The translations under genes and the position numbers were made by a program. Below are positions 1 through 9,926 of a stretch of 62,834 nt of DNA, piece after piece. Numbering within the stretch: the first letter of the stretch is position 1; each line of letters opens with the position of its first letter. A model generated the notes under the pieces. That model worked only from the letters and a program-made list of their open reading frames with translations, had not been told where the DNA came from and did not search any database. The DNA comes from Isotricha intestinalis (taxonomy: Eukaryota > Ciliophora > Litostomatea > Vestibuliferida > Isotrichidae), in NCBI GenBank assembly GCA_023807065.1, contig JAJJLU010003513.1, positions 1 through 62,834 on the forward strand, written 5' to 3'.

Positions 1-1
1 T

Positions 2-1315
2 TTTAATTTCCATGATATTTATCATTTATTAATTGGATGTCAATCTTATATTAATAAAGATACTTTGAGAACTTTTTTATTAAATCATGATATAACTTTT
101 TCTGAAGATGATTTAGATAATATAATGAAGAGATTAGATTTAAATGAAGACCATATAATTAATTTTTTTGAATTTCATAAATTTTTCTGTTTTGCTGATT
201 CTAATTGTAGATGTACATTTAATATAAAGAATTGCTGTTTATGTAATCCTAATTTAATACCAAATAATAATAGTAATATAATCTTAAAAGAGATTTCACC
301 TTCTTTAAGTCTAAGAGGACCTCCTGTTAAGGGATGTGATAATAATTATATTTCATCAAATAATTGTAATGATTGTATACAATTTAATAATCAATATTAC
401 AATAACATTGATGATAAGAATAATGATTCATATATTGAGAATTCATTTAATATTTCTCAGAATTTATTATTAAGAAAAAAACCTGAAAGACACTTTAAAA
501 ATAAAAAAAATAATACAATTAATGAAAATAACTTAGAATATAATAATAATATTGATTTTTTAGCTCCTAACCAATATTCAAATAATGAAAATTATTGTCA
601 TATATGTCATAATTCACCATGTAAATGTATTGAAATATCATTAAGAAAAGCAGAAAATGAATTTTTAATATATTTAAGAGAATGTATAAAATTAGAAAAT
701 AAAATTGAAAAAGCAAAAATAGATTTATCATTAAGAAGTGATTTTAATGTAGAAGATGCTTTTAAAATTTTTGAAAGAGAAAATAGAAAATATATTACTG
801 ATGCAGATTTAATTTATGGTTTAAATACTTTAGAAGTTTATCCTTCTGAAAAAGATATTTTATTAATAAAAAGAAGAATTAATCCTAAAAAAACAGAAAA
901 TATAATTTTTTCTGATTTTTCTGATTTTATTCTTCCTTTTGAAAAAGATTATAGAAATATGATTGAAAAAAGAGTTTGTAGTAATTATACAGTTTATAAT
1001 TATTCAAATGTTTTTTTTTTAACCACAAGAAATTATTTTTCTAATTTTTTTAACGTTATTATTGAATGTGAGAATAAAATTGATAATTTAAGGAATTTAT
1101 TATGTGATGTTAGAAGTTATATTGAGATTCTTTTTAAAAATATAGATCAAAATAATTTGGGATTTATAAATGATTTTGATTTAAACTGTTATTTAAAATC
1201 AAAAGGAATTTTTGCCAATGACATTGAAAATTGTTTATTATTTAAAAGAATTGATAAAAATAAAGACGGAAAATTAGAATGTTGGGAATTAAATGAGGAA
1301 TTCCAAATAACATAA
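2..1315 (+). CDS. EF-hand calcium-binding protein, 5' end outside window
   Basis: The frame is open from base 2 with no ATG before the body of the protein (a TTG at 65 is not a credible start), so the N terminus lies upstream of the window. The visible part is about 438 residues. An EF-hand-like loop lies early (RLDLNEDHIINFFEFHKF), a degenerate pair in the middle (AFKIFERENRKYITDADL), and the last ~60 residues hold a pair ending in a canonical loop (RIDKNKDGKLECWEL). Between them is a Cys- and Asn-rich stretch with CNPN and CHICHNSPCKC clusters. The repeated EF-hands suggest a calmodulin-like Ca2+ sensor or scaffold; the target is unknown. It converges with the next gene, leaving 47 nt between stop codons. 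Confidence 0.75.
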   Translation, partial: FNFHDIYHLLIGCQSYINKDTLRTFLLNHDITFSEDDLDNIMKRLDLNEDHIINFFEFHKFFCFADSNCRCTFNIKNCCLCNPNLIPNNNSNIILKEISPSLSLRGPPVKGCDNNYISSNNCNDCIQFNNQYYNNIDDKNNDSYIENSFNISQNLLLRKKPERHFKNKKNNTINENNLEYNNNIDFLAPNQYSNNENYCHICHNSPCKCIEISLRKAENEFLIYLRECIKLENKIEKAKIDLSLRSDFNVEDAFKIFERENRKYITDADLIYGLNTLEVYPSEKDILLIKRRINPKKTENIIFSDFSDFILPFEKDYRNMIEKRVCSNYTVYNYSNVFFLTTRNYFSNFFNVIIECENKIDNLRNLLCDVRSYIEILFKNIDQNNLGFINDFDLNCYLKSKGIFANDIENCLLFKRIDKNKDGKLECWELNEEFQIT

Positions 1316-1362
1316 TCATACAAATTTTTTATTTAAAAAAAATAAAATCTTTTATTTAATAC

Positions 1363-3534
1363 TTATTCATCATCATCAAACTCATCAAATTCATTTCCAT
1401 TGACTTCTTTAGGATTTTCATTAAATGTCTTTTCTTCATTTTTATTTGATTTTACTCTTTCAATAATATTATCTATGAATTTATCATCTTCATCTTTTTC
1501 AGTATCTTTTCTTATCTCAGAATACTGATTATTATATTCATATTTATTTTCATAATTATAATTATAATTATAATTATAATTATTATTATTATTATTATTA
1601 TCATTATTATTATTATTATCATTATTATTATTATTTTCATTTTCATTTTCATAATTTTCCTGGTTTTCAGATATTTCTTTTGACTCATTTTCTTTATCTA
1701 AATAATGTTTTAAATATTTTCCTCCTTTAAAATCACTATTACCAATAAATTCTTTAGGATTATATTTATCAGAATCTTTATCATTTTCTTCAGAATTATA
1801 TTCCTTGCTTTTTTTATCAATATTTTCTGTTTGTTTTGAAAGAGATTCTGACTCATGAGGATTATCATCATTCTTATCTTCATAATAATTTTCTCTTAAA
1901 TAATTCTTTATCAAATTTAATTCGCTTTTTAAATTTTCTACTTCTTTATTTATTTTTTCATTATTTGAATATTCATTTTGGTTTGTTACACTTGAAATGT
2001 TCTGATATTTTGAATTTACAATTCCTTCTTTTAATGCAGTTAAATTTTTTTCAATTTTTTCTATATTTTGTTCCTGATAATCAATTTGTTCTTTTATTTC
2101 ATCTATTTCTTTTTTATTATTAGATAATTCTTTTTCTAATTGATCAAATAAATTTTGACAAGTTTCACTATATTCATTTATTTGAGGTAAAATTTGATTT
2201 AATTTTTCTTCATTGAAATTCGATGTTTTAGTTTCTAATTGAAGAATTCTATTATTTATTGAATCAATTTTTCCTTTTATTTCATCTCTTAAATTTAAAA
2301 GATTTTTTTCAGAATAAATTTTATCTTGATTTAATTGATTTGAAAATTCATTATGAATATCATTTAATTTATCATTTATTTGACTATTGATTCTTTCAAT
2401 TCTTTCTTTTTGAGATTTATTCCCAATATCTATTGATGAAATTTGATTTTTTAATATATTTACATCATTACTATAATTTAGTATTTTATTATTTAATTCT
2501 TTAATATTATTATTTATTAATTTCACCTCACTTCCTATAGTTTGAAAACCTAATTGAGTATTTGCTATTTCATCATTTGTTTTATTTAAATATAATTTCA
2601 TATCATTTAATTTTTTGTTTGATTCTTTAATTTCATGATTAAATAATACTATTTTATTTATTTCATTTTCAAATATTATTTTTAAATTTGAAATTTCCTT
2701 TTGGCAATTTAAAAAATTTTGCTGTGTTAGTGAATTCTCATTTACAATTTTATAAATGGAACTATTTAAACCATCAAATTTATTATTTAATTCTATAATC
2801 TTATTATTATTATTCTCATTACCTTGTTTTAGACTATCAATTTCATATGAAAATTGATTCATTTTATTATCCACAGAATTTTCTAATTGTTTAAACATAT
2901 TATCCAATATTTGAGGATTAGTTAATTTTACTGATTCTATTTTTTTTTTGTGTTCTTCATTTTTTCTATTTATTTCTTCTAATTTATGATTTAATTCTTC
3001 AATTGCATTCATATTATTATTCATATTATCTATTTTTTCATTACATTTTTCTATTTTTAATTTATATTCTAAAATAGTATTATTTAATTCAAACATTTGA
3101 TTATTATAATCCTCTTTAAATGAATCGAAAGATTTCTTATTTTCTTTTATTTCTTCTTCAAATGATTTTATTTTTGGTTGAATAAAAACATAATTTCCTA
3201 TTTCTTCTCTAAATTGATCCATCATAAAATTTAATTCATTTTTCACTTTATTTAAATAAGGTTCCATTTCTTTTTCTATTTTTTTTCTACTTTTTATATC
3301 TGAATTATCAATATATACATTTCCTGATAATGGATTTGTCTTAAAATAATTATTAAATTGATTAAATGTATGATATTTATCATTTTGATTTCCTGATGAA
3401 AATCCATCTTTTATATTTCTAAGTTCTTGTTTTTGGAAAGAAGGTAAATCTTTTTTTATTTCTGTTTCATAATAGTTAGAATCTAATCCTAATCGAGCAC
3501 TTATTTGATCTAAAAGTTGATTATAATCTGACAT
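1363..3534 (-). CDS. Coiled-coil protein with Asn-rich, acidic C terminus
   Basis: This 723-residue protein starts at ATG 3534 and ends in TAA. Residues ~80-510 are almost continuous heptad-type coiled coil rich in K, E, I, N and L. The tail carries a low-complexity tract of Asn, Asp and alternating Asn-Tyr and ends in an acidic EFDEFDDDE motif. The first ~60 residues (YNQLLDQISARLGL onward) look folded and non-coiled. No enzymatic motif, signal peptide or membrane segment is seen. It could be a structural protein of the cytoskeleton or basal body, but that is only a guess from the coiled-coil content. Not recognised. Confidence 0.75.
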   Translation of the reverse strand: MSDYNQLLDQISARLGLDSNYYETEIKKDLPSFQKQELRNIKDGFSSGNQNDKYHTFNQFNNYFKTNPLSGNVYIDNSDIKSRKKIEKEMEPYLNKVKNELNFMMDQFREEIGNYVFIQPKIKSFEEEIKENKKSFDSFKEDYNNQMFELNNTILEYKLKIEKCNEKIDNMNNNMNAIEELNHKLEEINRKNEEHKKKIESVKLTNPQILDNMFKQLENSVDNKMNQFSYEIDSLKQGNENNNNKIIELNNKFDGLNSSIYKIVNENSLTQQNFLNCQKEISNLKIIFENEINKIVLFNHEIKESNKKLNDMKLYLNKTNDEIANTQLGFQTIGSEVKLINNNIKELNNKILNYSNDVNILKNQISSIDIGNKSQKERIERINSQINDKLNDIHNEFSNQLNQDKIYSEKNLLNLRDEIKGKIDSINNRILQLETKTSNFNEEKLNQILPQINEYSETCQNLFDQLEKELSNNKKEIDEIKEQIDYQEQNIEKIEKNLTALKEGIVNSKYQNISSVTNQNEYSNNEKINKEVENLKSELNLIKNYLRENYYEDKNDDNPHESESLSKQTENIDKKSKEYNSEENDKDSDKYNPKEFIGNSDFKGGKYLKHYLDKENESKEISENQENYENENENNNNNDNNNNNDNNNNNNNYNYNYNYNYENKYEYNNQYSEIRKDTEKDEDDKFIDNIIERVKSNKNEEKTFNENPKEVNGNEFDEFDDDE
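1557..1635. repeat. AT-only microsatellite encoding Asn/Tyr/Asp tract
   Basis: Direct run of ATAATT units followed by ATT/ATC triplets, lying inside the coiled-coil gene and read on the minus strand as Tyr-Asn, Asn and Asp codons. It stays in frame as triplet multiples, as expected for a translated microsatellite. Confidence 0.8.
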
Positions 3535-3734
3535 TTTTTAAGAATTTTTATTTTAAAAAAATGAAAATTTTTTTAATTAGTAGATTTTTCTATCACAATT
3601 ATTTATTTAAAAATAATTAATATATATTTATATCTTTTGTTTAAAATTAATTGGTTAAAAACAAATTAAAATTTTGAGAATAAATCTCAAGAAATAATTT
3701 TAATACTATATACCTTTAATCTTTCTTTAGGAAA

Positions 3735-4745
3735 TTAATTAAATCTTAATTGATATATAAATTTATCAATTTTTAACATACAATAAAAAAAATTACTCCA
3801 ATTCATATTGAAAACATCAATATAAACATCTTGAAAAAATGCATTTTTATTTACACACTCTGCTAAATAATTTGAAAATAATAATTTTTTAATTATTTCC
3901 TTAACAAAATCAGGAATTATAACTTTATCTTCGATATTCTCTATTTTATTAACAAATTGAAATCTTGAATGTTCTAATTGTTCATTATTTATTATACATT
4001 TTGAAAAACTTATGTTTTGAATTTTATTATTTTTTTTAATAATTAATTCATTTTCTTTTGATACATTAATTTTATTTTTTTTTTTACATTTTTTTTTTGT
4101 TTCATTAACTTTTTCATTTATAATATTTTGTTTTTCATCAATTAAACTTTTAATAAAATTTTCATTTTTTAATTTTTTCAAAGTAAGTTTAGGAAATTTT
4201 TTATGACTTTCAAAATAATTTTCTCCAATAAGTTTTTCAAAAATTAATTTAAAAGACATTTCAGAAACATTTAAAGTTTTTAAAGCAAATTTAAAGGTGT
4301 TAACATTTTCATTAAATTGTATTTCTTTAAATAAATAATCATTAATTTTTAAAGTATGAATATAAAAGCAATCTTCATTCAAACATTCTTTATTTTTAAG
4401 GAATCTTAAACAATATTTTGTTTTTAAATAAGAAATCTTTAAATTTATATTTCCTAATTTGAAATTGAATAGTGATAATATTGCTAAAGCTGCTTGATTT
4501 ACAGTATCAAATCGAATTATCGCTTCGTTTTTTATTTTTCCTTCTTTTTTTCTTTGAAATAAAATGATTTGATTTATGTGGCCATATTGTCCTAAAAACT
4601 TTTTTTGATAAAGAATATCTTTTATAAAAATTTCTTGAGGAATGTTTTTTATATATACAGAATTTTTAGAAATAAATGTTTTTTGAGATAAAATCATTTG
4701 AGAAGAAGGAGAAATTTCAATTAATTTTTTTGTGGTGGAGGACAT
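3735..4745 (-). CDS. Not4-like protein: RRM plus CCCH finger, RING absent
   Basis: This 336-residue protein starts at ATG 4745. Residues ~28-108 form an RRM of the CNOT4/Not4 type (SVYIKNIPQEIF, then FLGQYGHINQIILF). A zinc finger follows at once: TKYCLRFLKNKEC-LNEDC-YIH, with C112, C121, C126 and H130 in the C-x8-C-x4-C-x3-H spacing of CNOT4. In the family this RRM-CCCH block sits behind an N-terminal C4C4 RING that makes the protein an E3 ligase in the CCR4-NOT complex. Here only 27 residues precede the RRM and they contain no Cys, so the ligase domain is missing. The Lys/Asn-rich C-terminal half is not recognised. It may bind mRNA or CCR4-NOT without ligase activity. The divergent FHA gene begins 498 nt away. 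Confidence 0.65.
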   Translation of the reverse strand: MSSTTKKLIEISPSSQMILSQKTFISKNSVYIKNIPQEIFIKDILYQKKFLGQYGHINQIILFQRKKEGKIKNEAIIRFDTVNQAALAILSLFNFKLGNINLKISYLKTKYCLRFLKNKECLNEDCFYIHTLKINDYLFKEIQFNENVNTFKFALKTLNVSEMSFKLIFEKLIGENYFESHKKFPKLTLKKLKNENFIKSLIDEKQNIINEKVNETKKKCKKKNKINVSKENELIIKKNNKIQNISFSKCIINNEQLEHSRFQFVNKIENIEDKVIIPDFVKEIIKKLLFSNYLAECVNKNAFFQDVYIDVFNMNWSNFFYCMLKIDKFIYQLRFN

Positions 4746-5243
4746 TTTATTTCTTATAATTTATTAAGATTAAAATATACATTATAACATTTATATATTA
4801 TAAGAAGGATATCTTTTTTATTATTTATGAAAAAATCAGGTAGTAAGATATAAAAGATATGGGTTTGTTATTTATAATTGTTGTCGAACAGGAAATAAAT
4901 TCAATATTTATTTTTCTCTTCAAAAACTTTTAGAATATTTTAAAAGAAACTCACAAATTAAAAATTACAATTTTATCCAAAAATCATTAAAGTTAATTAA
5001 GAATAAATGAAATAATAAATATTCTCTCTTTTTAAAGTTAAACGGATTATAATCCATAAAAATTGTGATGAAAAAAATTCACAAGTATATTCACTTAAAT
5101 TTAAAAGCAAAATTGTGAACAAAATATTTTCAGTGTATTTAAAACACAAGAAATAAATTATATAAAAAAAAAGAATTAAAAAAAATAAAAAATTATTATA
5201 AACAAATAATAAAAAAATTATTTTTCAAAAAAAATATTTTCCA
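4746..5243. other. 498-nt intergenic region between divergent genes
   Basis: Lies between the start codons of the Not4-like gene (-) and the FHA gene (+), so it must contain both promoters. It is AT-rich with A-tracts just before 5244. No tRNA-like or coding structure was seen. Confidence 0.5.
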
Positions 5244-6181
5244 ATGGGTTGTTGTAAGCCAACAAATACATTATCAATAAATAAAAAAACCGAAATAACA
5301 ACATTAAGAGATGATTTATTAAAAAAAAACTCATCAAACAAGGAAAAAATAAATATAAACCAAAATTTAGATTTACTAAAACAAAATAGAGAATATGATG
5401 AAAATGAAATACCAAATAAAACAGAAGCTCAAATTCCATCAATGAAAATTCCTTTATCAATAATACAAACAAAGAAGCAATTACAATTATTAATTTTTGA
5501 AAGTAAATTTTTACAAGAAGGAAAAATATTATTAATCAACCCAGGAGGAATTATTGGTTCTGAAAGAGATGCTTTAGATGGAATTACTTATTTTGGTGTT
5601 AATAATGTAAAAATATATTTATTTTAAATTAGAGTGAATTTAAAAATGATTATAATTTTCCCGAAGAAGAATCTAATATTGGGAAAAGACATTTTGAAAT
5701 TAAATATGATATTGAAAATGATGAATATAAAATTAAAAATTTAAGTGGTAGTGGATTATATATTAAAATTGATGAACAAATGATTTTAAAAAATAATTCT
5801 ATTTTTTCTTTCTCTTCGATTTTAATTTCAGTTAAAATAGATTTAAATGTTAATAATTTCGGTAGTACAATCACTTTAAAAATATTATATGGAATAAATC
5901 AAAATAATGAATATGTTTTTAATTCAAGTGAAAAATTATTAATTAGAATAGGAAGATCTAAAACAAATGATATTGATATTGATTTTAATGATGAAAGTAC
6001 TTCTAGATTACAAACTACTATTTTTTATGAAAATAATAATTGGTATATTGTTGATGGAAATGGTAAAAAAGGAAGCTTAAATGGAACTTGGTATTTTGCT
6101 GATGAATATATTACTATTAATGAAGGTATGATTTTTAGAGCTGGAACTACTTCTTTTAAAGCTCATTTATTTTCTCCTTAA
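5244..6181 (+). CDS. Double FHA-domain protein with acylation-type N terminus
   Basis: Exons 5244-5606 and 5633-6181 join in frame across a 26-nt intron to give 303 residues. The first FHA domain (~residues 85-170) starts before the splice (GGIIGSERDALDGITYFG) and continues after it (SNIGKRHFEIKYD, then NLSGSGLYI). The second (~residues 220-298) has RIGRSKTNDIDIDF, TSRLQTTIFYENNNWYIVDG and GSLNGTWYF. FHA domains bind phosphothreonine peptides, so this is probably a signalling adaptor. MGCCKP at the N terminus fits N-myristoylation at Gly2 with palmitoylation of Cys3/Cys4, placing it at a membrane. A Lys/Asn-rich linker separates the anchor from the FHA pair. Read without splicing, the frame would end at 5627 inside the first FHA domain. 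Confidence 0.8.
5607..5632 (+). other. Intron, 26 nt
   Basis: Begins GTAAAAAT and ends AAATTAG. It has phase 0, a length of 3n+2 and an in-frame TAA. Removing it joins the two halves of the first FHA domain in one frame. Confidence 0.85.
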
Positions 6182-6692
6182 TTTTTTTATATAAAGTTTT
6201 TATTTTTATTTAATATATTATTTTTTTTTCTTATTAATAGCTTTTTATTTTTTGTAAATTTTTTTTCAGTTGTTTTTATTTTTTTATATATTGTTCAAAA
6301 TAATTATTTTATTAGATAATAACTAAATCAATTGGTAAAAAGAATCCTTTGGTAGTAAAAATATATAACCTTAGTTAATGGAATTATTTTCTATATCATT
6401 TTTTGTTTTTTTGTCTTATATACTACTCTTTATCAAATTTATAGACTTAGATAAATTATTTTTTTTAAATAATCTTCAAGGATTTTTTTTAAATTAAATT
6501 AAAAACATATTCAGTCAAAAAAAAATTTTCAAATGATAATTATTATTAAGATTGAATTATAATAAACACAAAACACGGTTTTCTTAAATTGAACTGAACT
6601 TTTTTTAATAATTATCTTTTTGAATAAATTAATATTATATTGAGTTATCTTAAAAAATAAAACAAAAATTTATAAAAAAAAAATCAAAAAAT
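6182..6692. other. Convergent intergenic region, no gene seen
   Basis: 511 nt between the stop codons of the FHA gene (+) and Has1 (-). It consists of T-rich and A-rich tracts with no reading frame of interest on either strand; probably two 3' UTRs. Confidence 0.5.
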
Positions 6693-8264
6693 TTATTTAA
6701 CAAACTGTCTATCATCTTCTCCTTCTTTTCCAAAATTTTTCTTATTCCTTCTTCTCATTCCAGCAGTAGTATGTTTAACATTTAAATGAACAAAAGGAGG
6801 AGAAATTAATCCAAAACTTTTACAAAGAAGCATTAAATCCAACTTTTCCAAATTAAAAACCTCTTTATTTACTTGAGCATTATAAGCATGAATATAAGCT
6901 CTATAAGCATCAACAGCTAAATTAAATAAATATTTATCTTTCCTATTAACCAACTTTTCTAATTGTTCTTGAACTTTAGCTAATTTTTTATCTTCAAAAT
7001 CAAATTCTTCAATTTTAATTTTATAAACTTTCAACAATCTAATAAATCCTATTTCATTAGGTAAAACCATTAAAAGTGCTTTTCCACTTTTGAAAGCACC
7101 TCTCGCAGTTCTTCCTACTCTATGTAAGTATTCTTCTGCATCATGAGGAGGATCATATTGAATCACCCAGTCTATATCTGGGATATCCAATCCACGTTGA
7201 GCCACATCTGTACAAAGGAGAATCCCTTTTTCTAAAGAACAAAATTCTATAAATGTTGATGTACGCTTTTGCTGCTTATAATCTCCTGTTATTGATAATA
7301 CACTTATATCTATATAGTTTAAGAGAGATGAAAAAAATTCCACTTCTTTACATGTTGAAAAGAATATTAGTATTTTTTTATTTGGGTTCTTTTTTATAAA
7401 TGTAAAAAGAAATAAAAATTTCTTATCTGCTGTTATTTTTATGTATCCTTGTTCTAATGAAGTTACTGTTGGATCTTCATTTTCAGTATTTATTCTTATA
7501 TTTTCATAATTTTTCATTGATAATGTAATTAAATCTTCAACTTTAGGAGTTATTGTAGCTGAGAAAAGAAGTGTTTGTCTTTCTTGTGGAATTTTTTTTA
7601 TTATTTCCGTTAATTCTTCTTCAAATCCTATTTTTAATATTTTATCAGCTTCATCAATAATAAGCATTTGTAAATTAGAATAAATAAAATTTTTTGTATT
7701 AACCATATGATCAAGTAATCTTCCAGGAGTAGCAATTAATAATTTAGTATTATTTGATGATATTTTCTCACTTTCTTTCTTTCTATTTCCACCTCCAATA
7801 ACAAGAGTACATATCGTTCCATTATCAATTAATATATCTTTTGCTAAATCATATAATTGCATTGCTAATTCTCTTGTTGGTGTTATTATTAAAATTAAAA
7901 TACCTTCTATTTCTTTTTTTAATGATAATATTATATTAGCAGCCGGAATAAGAAATGCTAATGATTTTCCACTTCCTGTTTTTGCTTGTCCTATTATATC
8001 TTTTGAATCTAATATTTGGGGAATTGATTCATTCTGTATTTTTGTTGCTGTTATATATCCTAGAGATTCTAATGTTGATATTAATTTTGGATTAAGAGGA
8101 AAAGATGTAAATTTTTTCTCTGAAAAATATTCTGATGATGATTTTTTAATTGAATTTTTTTCTTCATTTTTCTCCGGGGTTTTTGCCTTCTTTGGAGTAT
8201 CTATTTTTTTGGAATTTAATGATGATTTTAATTCTGATTTTCCTTTTTTTTCTTTTTTATCCAT
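6693..8264 (-). CDS. HAS1: DEAD-box RNA helicase Has1/DDX18
   Basis: This 523-residue protein starts at ATG 8264 with a Lys-rich N tail. The helicase core has the Q motif (F55, Q77), Walker A AKTGSGK (94-100), PTRELA (129-134), ATPGR, DEAD (204-207), SAT (235-237), then TDVAQRGLD and HRVGRTAR (381-388). The C-terminal extension is diagnostic for Has1/DDX18: FDFEDKKLAKVQEQLEKL, the VDAYRAYIHAYNAQ helix, VFNLEKLDL, KSFGLISPPFVHLNV, and a basic tail ending DDRQFVK. Has1 is an ATP-dependent nucleolar helicase needed for 40S and 60S ribosome assembly. Its divergent neighbour starts only 64 nt away. All motifs are intact. Confidence 0.93.
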   Translation of the reverse strand: MDKKEKKGKSELKSSLNSKKIDTPKKAKTPEKNEEKNSIKKSSSEYFSEKKFTSFPLNPKLISTLESLGYITATKIQNESIPQILDSKDIIGQAKTGSGKSLAFLIPAANIILSLKKEIEGILILIITPTRELAMQLYDLAKDILIDNGTICTLVIGGGNRKKESEKISSNNTKLLIATPGRLLDHMVNTKNFIYSNLQMLIIDEADKILKIGFEEELTEIIKKIPQERQTLLFSATITPKVEDLITLSMKNYENIRINTENEDPTVTSLEQGYIKITADKKFLFLFTFIKKNPNKKILIFFSTCKEVEFFSSLLNYIDISVLSITGDYKQQKRTSTFIEFCSLEKGILLCTDVAQRGLDIPDIDWVIQYDPPHDAEEYLHRVGRTARGAFKSGKALLMVLPNEIGFIRLLKVYKIKIEEFDFEDKKLAKVQEQLEKLVNRKDKYLFNLAVDAYRAYIHAYNAQVNKEVFNLEKLDLMLLCKSFGLISPPFVHLNVKHTTAGMRRRNKKNFGKEGEDDRQFVK

Positions 8265-8328
8265 TTTTTTGGAATGATATAAAATTTTTTCTATTTTGTT
8301 AAGGAAAAAAAATTAAGTATAAAATTTA
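8265..8328. promoter_or_regulatory. 64-nt divergent promoter (Has1 / SEC14-like)
   Basis: Only 64 nt separate the divergent ATG codons at 8264 (-) and 8329 (+). Both 5' UTRs and start regions must fit here or overlap the neighbouring coding sequence. No motif beyond A- and T-tracts is visible. Confidence 0.5.
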
Positions 8329-9840
8329 ATGGAATATTTATTTCATTCTATTTATGAATGTCCTAATTGTGAAAAACATGCCCCTTCATCAGCTTATTTT
8401 TTTATTCCTAGTGAAAAAGATGAATATTACAAATCAAATTCAGGGAAAATTATAAGGTATATTTTTGAGAAAAAAAATAAGAAAAATTATTTTGAATATG
8501 AAGAAAACACTTTTAAAAATTTTCAAAAATTTTTTAAAACAAAAACCTTAATTTTACCGAAATATTGGGAAGATAGTGATACAAGAAGATTTCTTCAAGC
8601 ATGTTATTTTGATATAGAAAAAACATATGAAAAAATAAAATCAAGTATAAATTATAAAATACCAAACTTACCTTTAAGTTCATATGAAAAGATTTTATCA
8701 AGTAGATTTTTATATATGCATGGTTTAGATATTAATTATTGTCCTATTTTAGTTTGCAATGTTAAAATCTTTATGGATATAATTGATAAATATCCAATTG
8801 AAAATTTTATTTGTTCAATTGATAAAATTATCTCTTATTTAATGGATCATTTTTTTATTCCTGGTCAAATTGAAAATTGGGTTGTTATTACAGATTTAAA
8901 AGATGTTTCTATTTGGGATCCTCCTTTAAAATTATTAAAAATTTTTGAGTTTTTACAAACTAAATATATTTTTAGATTGAAATATCTTTATATTTATAAT
9001 ATGGATACAATATTAAATTTCTGTTTTAATATTATTAAAAATTTAATTGATGAAAGAACTTCTAATAAAATTAGATTTATTAGAAATCAAAATGATATTA
9101 ATGATATTGTTTTAACTAATATTCATTCTTCACAAATTGAAAGAAAATATGGAGGTGATGCTAATAATTTAATTAATGATTTGGAATTTCCTTTTATTTT
9201 ACCAAGTAATGAATATCAAATTCAAGAAAATAGAAAAGAAATAATAAGTGAAGAAGAATATATTAAAAGATTTAAAAATAATGAAATTTGTGTTCTTTCA
9301 CCTTATTTAAAATATAAAATTAAATTATCTGAAATTAGTGATAAAAAACCTGTTATTTATGAAGGAATTGAATTTTACGAAGTTCAAAGTTTTCAATCAA
9401 GTAGAAAGAGTAATTTTGAAAAAGATGGATATTTTACTATTCATGAAGTAAAACCTGATGAAAATGAAAATAATAATATCAAAAATGAAAATAATACTAT
9501 CATAAATGATAATCATTTTAAAAATAAAAATATGATTAATACAAATAATAATATAACACATAATTATAATAATTCAATGAATGATATATTATTTATTGAT
9601 AATTTTATAAAAAACAAAGATAATATAGAAAATATATCATATTCTCAAATAAAAAATGAAAGTTCAGAAAATAGAGAAACAAGCTCTTTGAATTTAACTT
9701 GTAATAAATTTAAAGAAATCAATAAAAAATATTTAAATTTTAATAATAAATGCGATTCATCGAATGAAACAATGAATATATTAGTAGAAAAAGAAAATAA
9801 AAATAAAGATTGTTGTAAAGAAGAATGTATAATTATGTAA
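8329..9840 (+). CDS. SEC14-like CRAL-TRIO protein with CaaX box
   Basis: This 503-residue protein starts at ATG 8329. Residues ~60-125 resemble a CRAL-TRIO N-terminal helical domain (YWEDSDTRRFLQACYFDIEKTYEKI). Residues ~130-285 resemble the lipid-binding CRAL-TRIO fold (RFLYMHGLDINYCPILVCNV, WVVITDLKDVSIWD, then SSQIERKYGG near its end). Such proteins exchange phosphatidylinositol or other lipids between membranes. A Cys pair lies near the N terminus (ECPNCEKH). The C-terminal third is Asn-rich and disordered and ends CCKEECIIM, a CaaX prenylation box (C-I-I-M) preceded by further Cys residues. Prenylation would tether this normally soluble lipid-transfer module; that part is inference. Confidence 0.75.
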   Translation: MEYLFHSIYECPNCEKHAPSSAYFFIPSEKDEYYKSNSGKIIRYIFEKKNKKNYFEYEENTFKNFQKFFKTKTLILPKYWEDSDTRRFLQACYFDIEKTYEKIKSSINYKIPNLPLSSYEKILSSRFLYMHGLDINYCPILVCNVKIFMDIIDKYPIENFICSIDKIISYLMDHFFIPGQIENWVVITDLKDVSIWDPPLKLLKIFEFLQTKYIFRLKYLYIYNMDTILNFCFNIIKNLIDERTSNKIRFIRNQNDINDIVLTNIHSSQIERKYGGDANNLINDLEFPFILPSNEYQIQENRKEIISEEEYIKRFKNNEICVLSPYLKYKIKLSEISDKKPVIYEGIEFYEVQSFQSSRKSNFEKDGYFTIHEVKPDENENNNIKNENNTIINDNHFKNKNMINTNNNITHNYNNSMNDILFIDNFIKNKDNIENISYSQIKNESSENRETSSLNLTCNKFKEINKKYLNFNNKCDSSNETMNILVEKENKNKDCCKEECIIM

Positions 9841-9926
9841 AAAAATCAAATAAAAAGTATTGTATTTTAGTTATAAATCAATTAAAATAATTAATTTAAT
9901 TAATTTTTCCAAAACTTAATAAAAAA

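Noticed and set aside
65..1315. EF-hand gene starting at the TTG at 65
   Set aside because: The frame is open to the window edge and TTG is not a usual eukaryotic start; the gene is 5'-truncated.
1836..2123. Leu/Phe-rich plus-strand frame inside the coiled-coil gene
   Set aside because: Complement of Lys/Glu/Asn codons, which gives Phe/Leu-rich shadows throughout this window.
5218..5472. Hydrophobic minus-strand frame over the FHA gene start
   Set aside because: Shadow of the coding strand; the plus-strand FHA gene has domains and a splice site.
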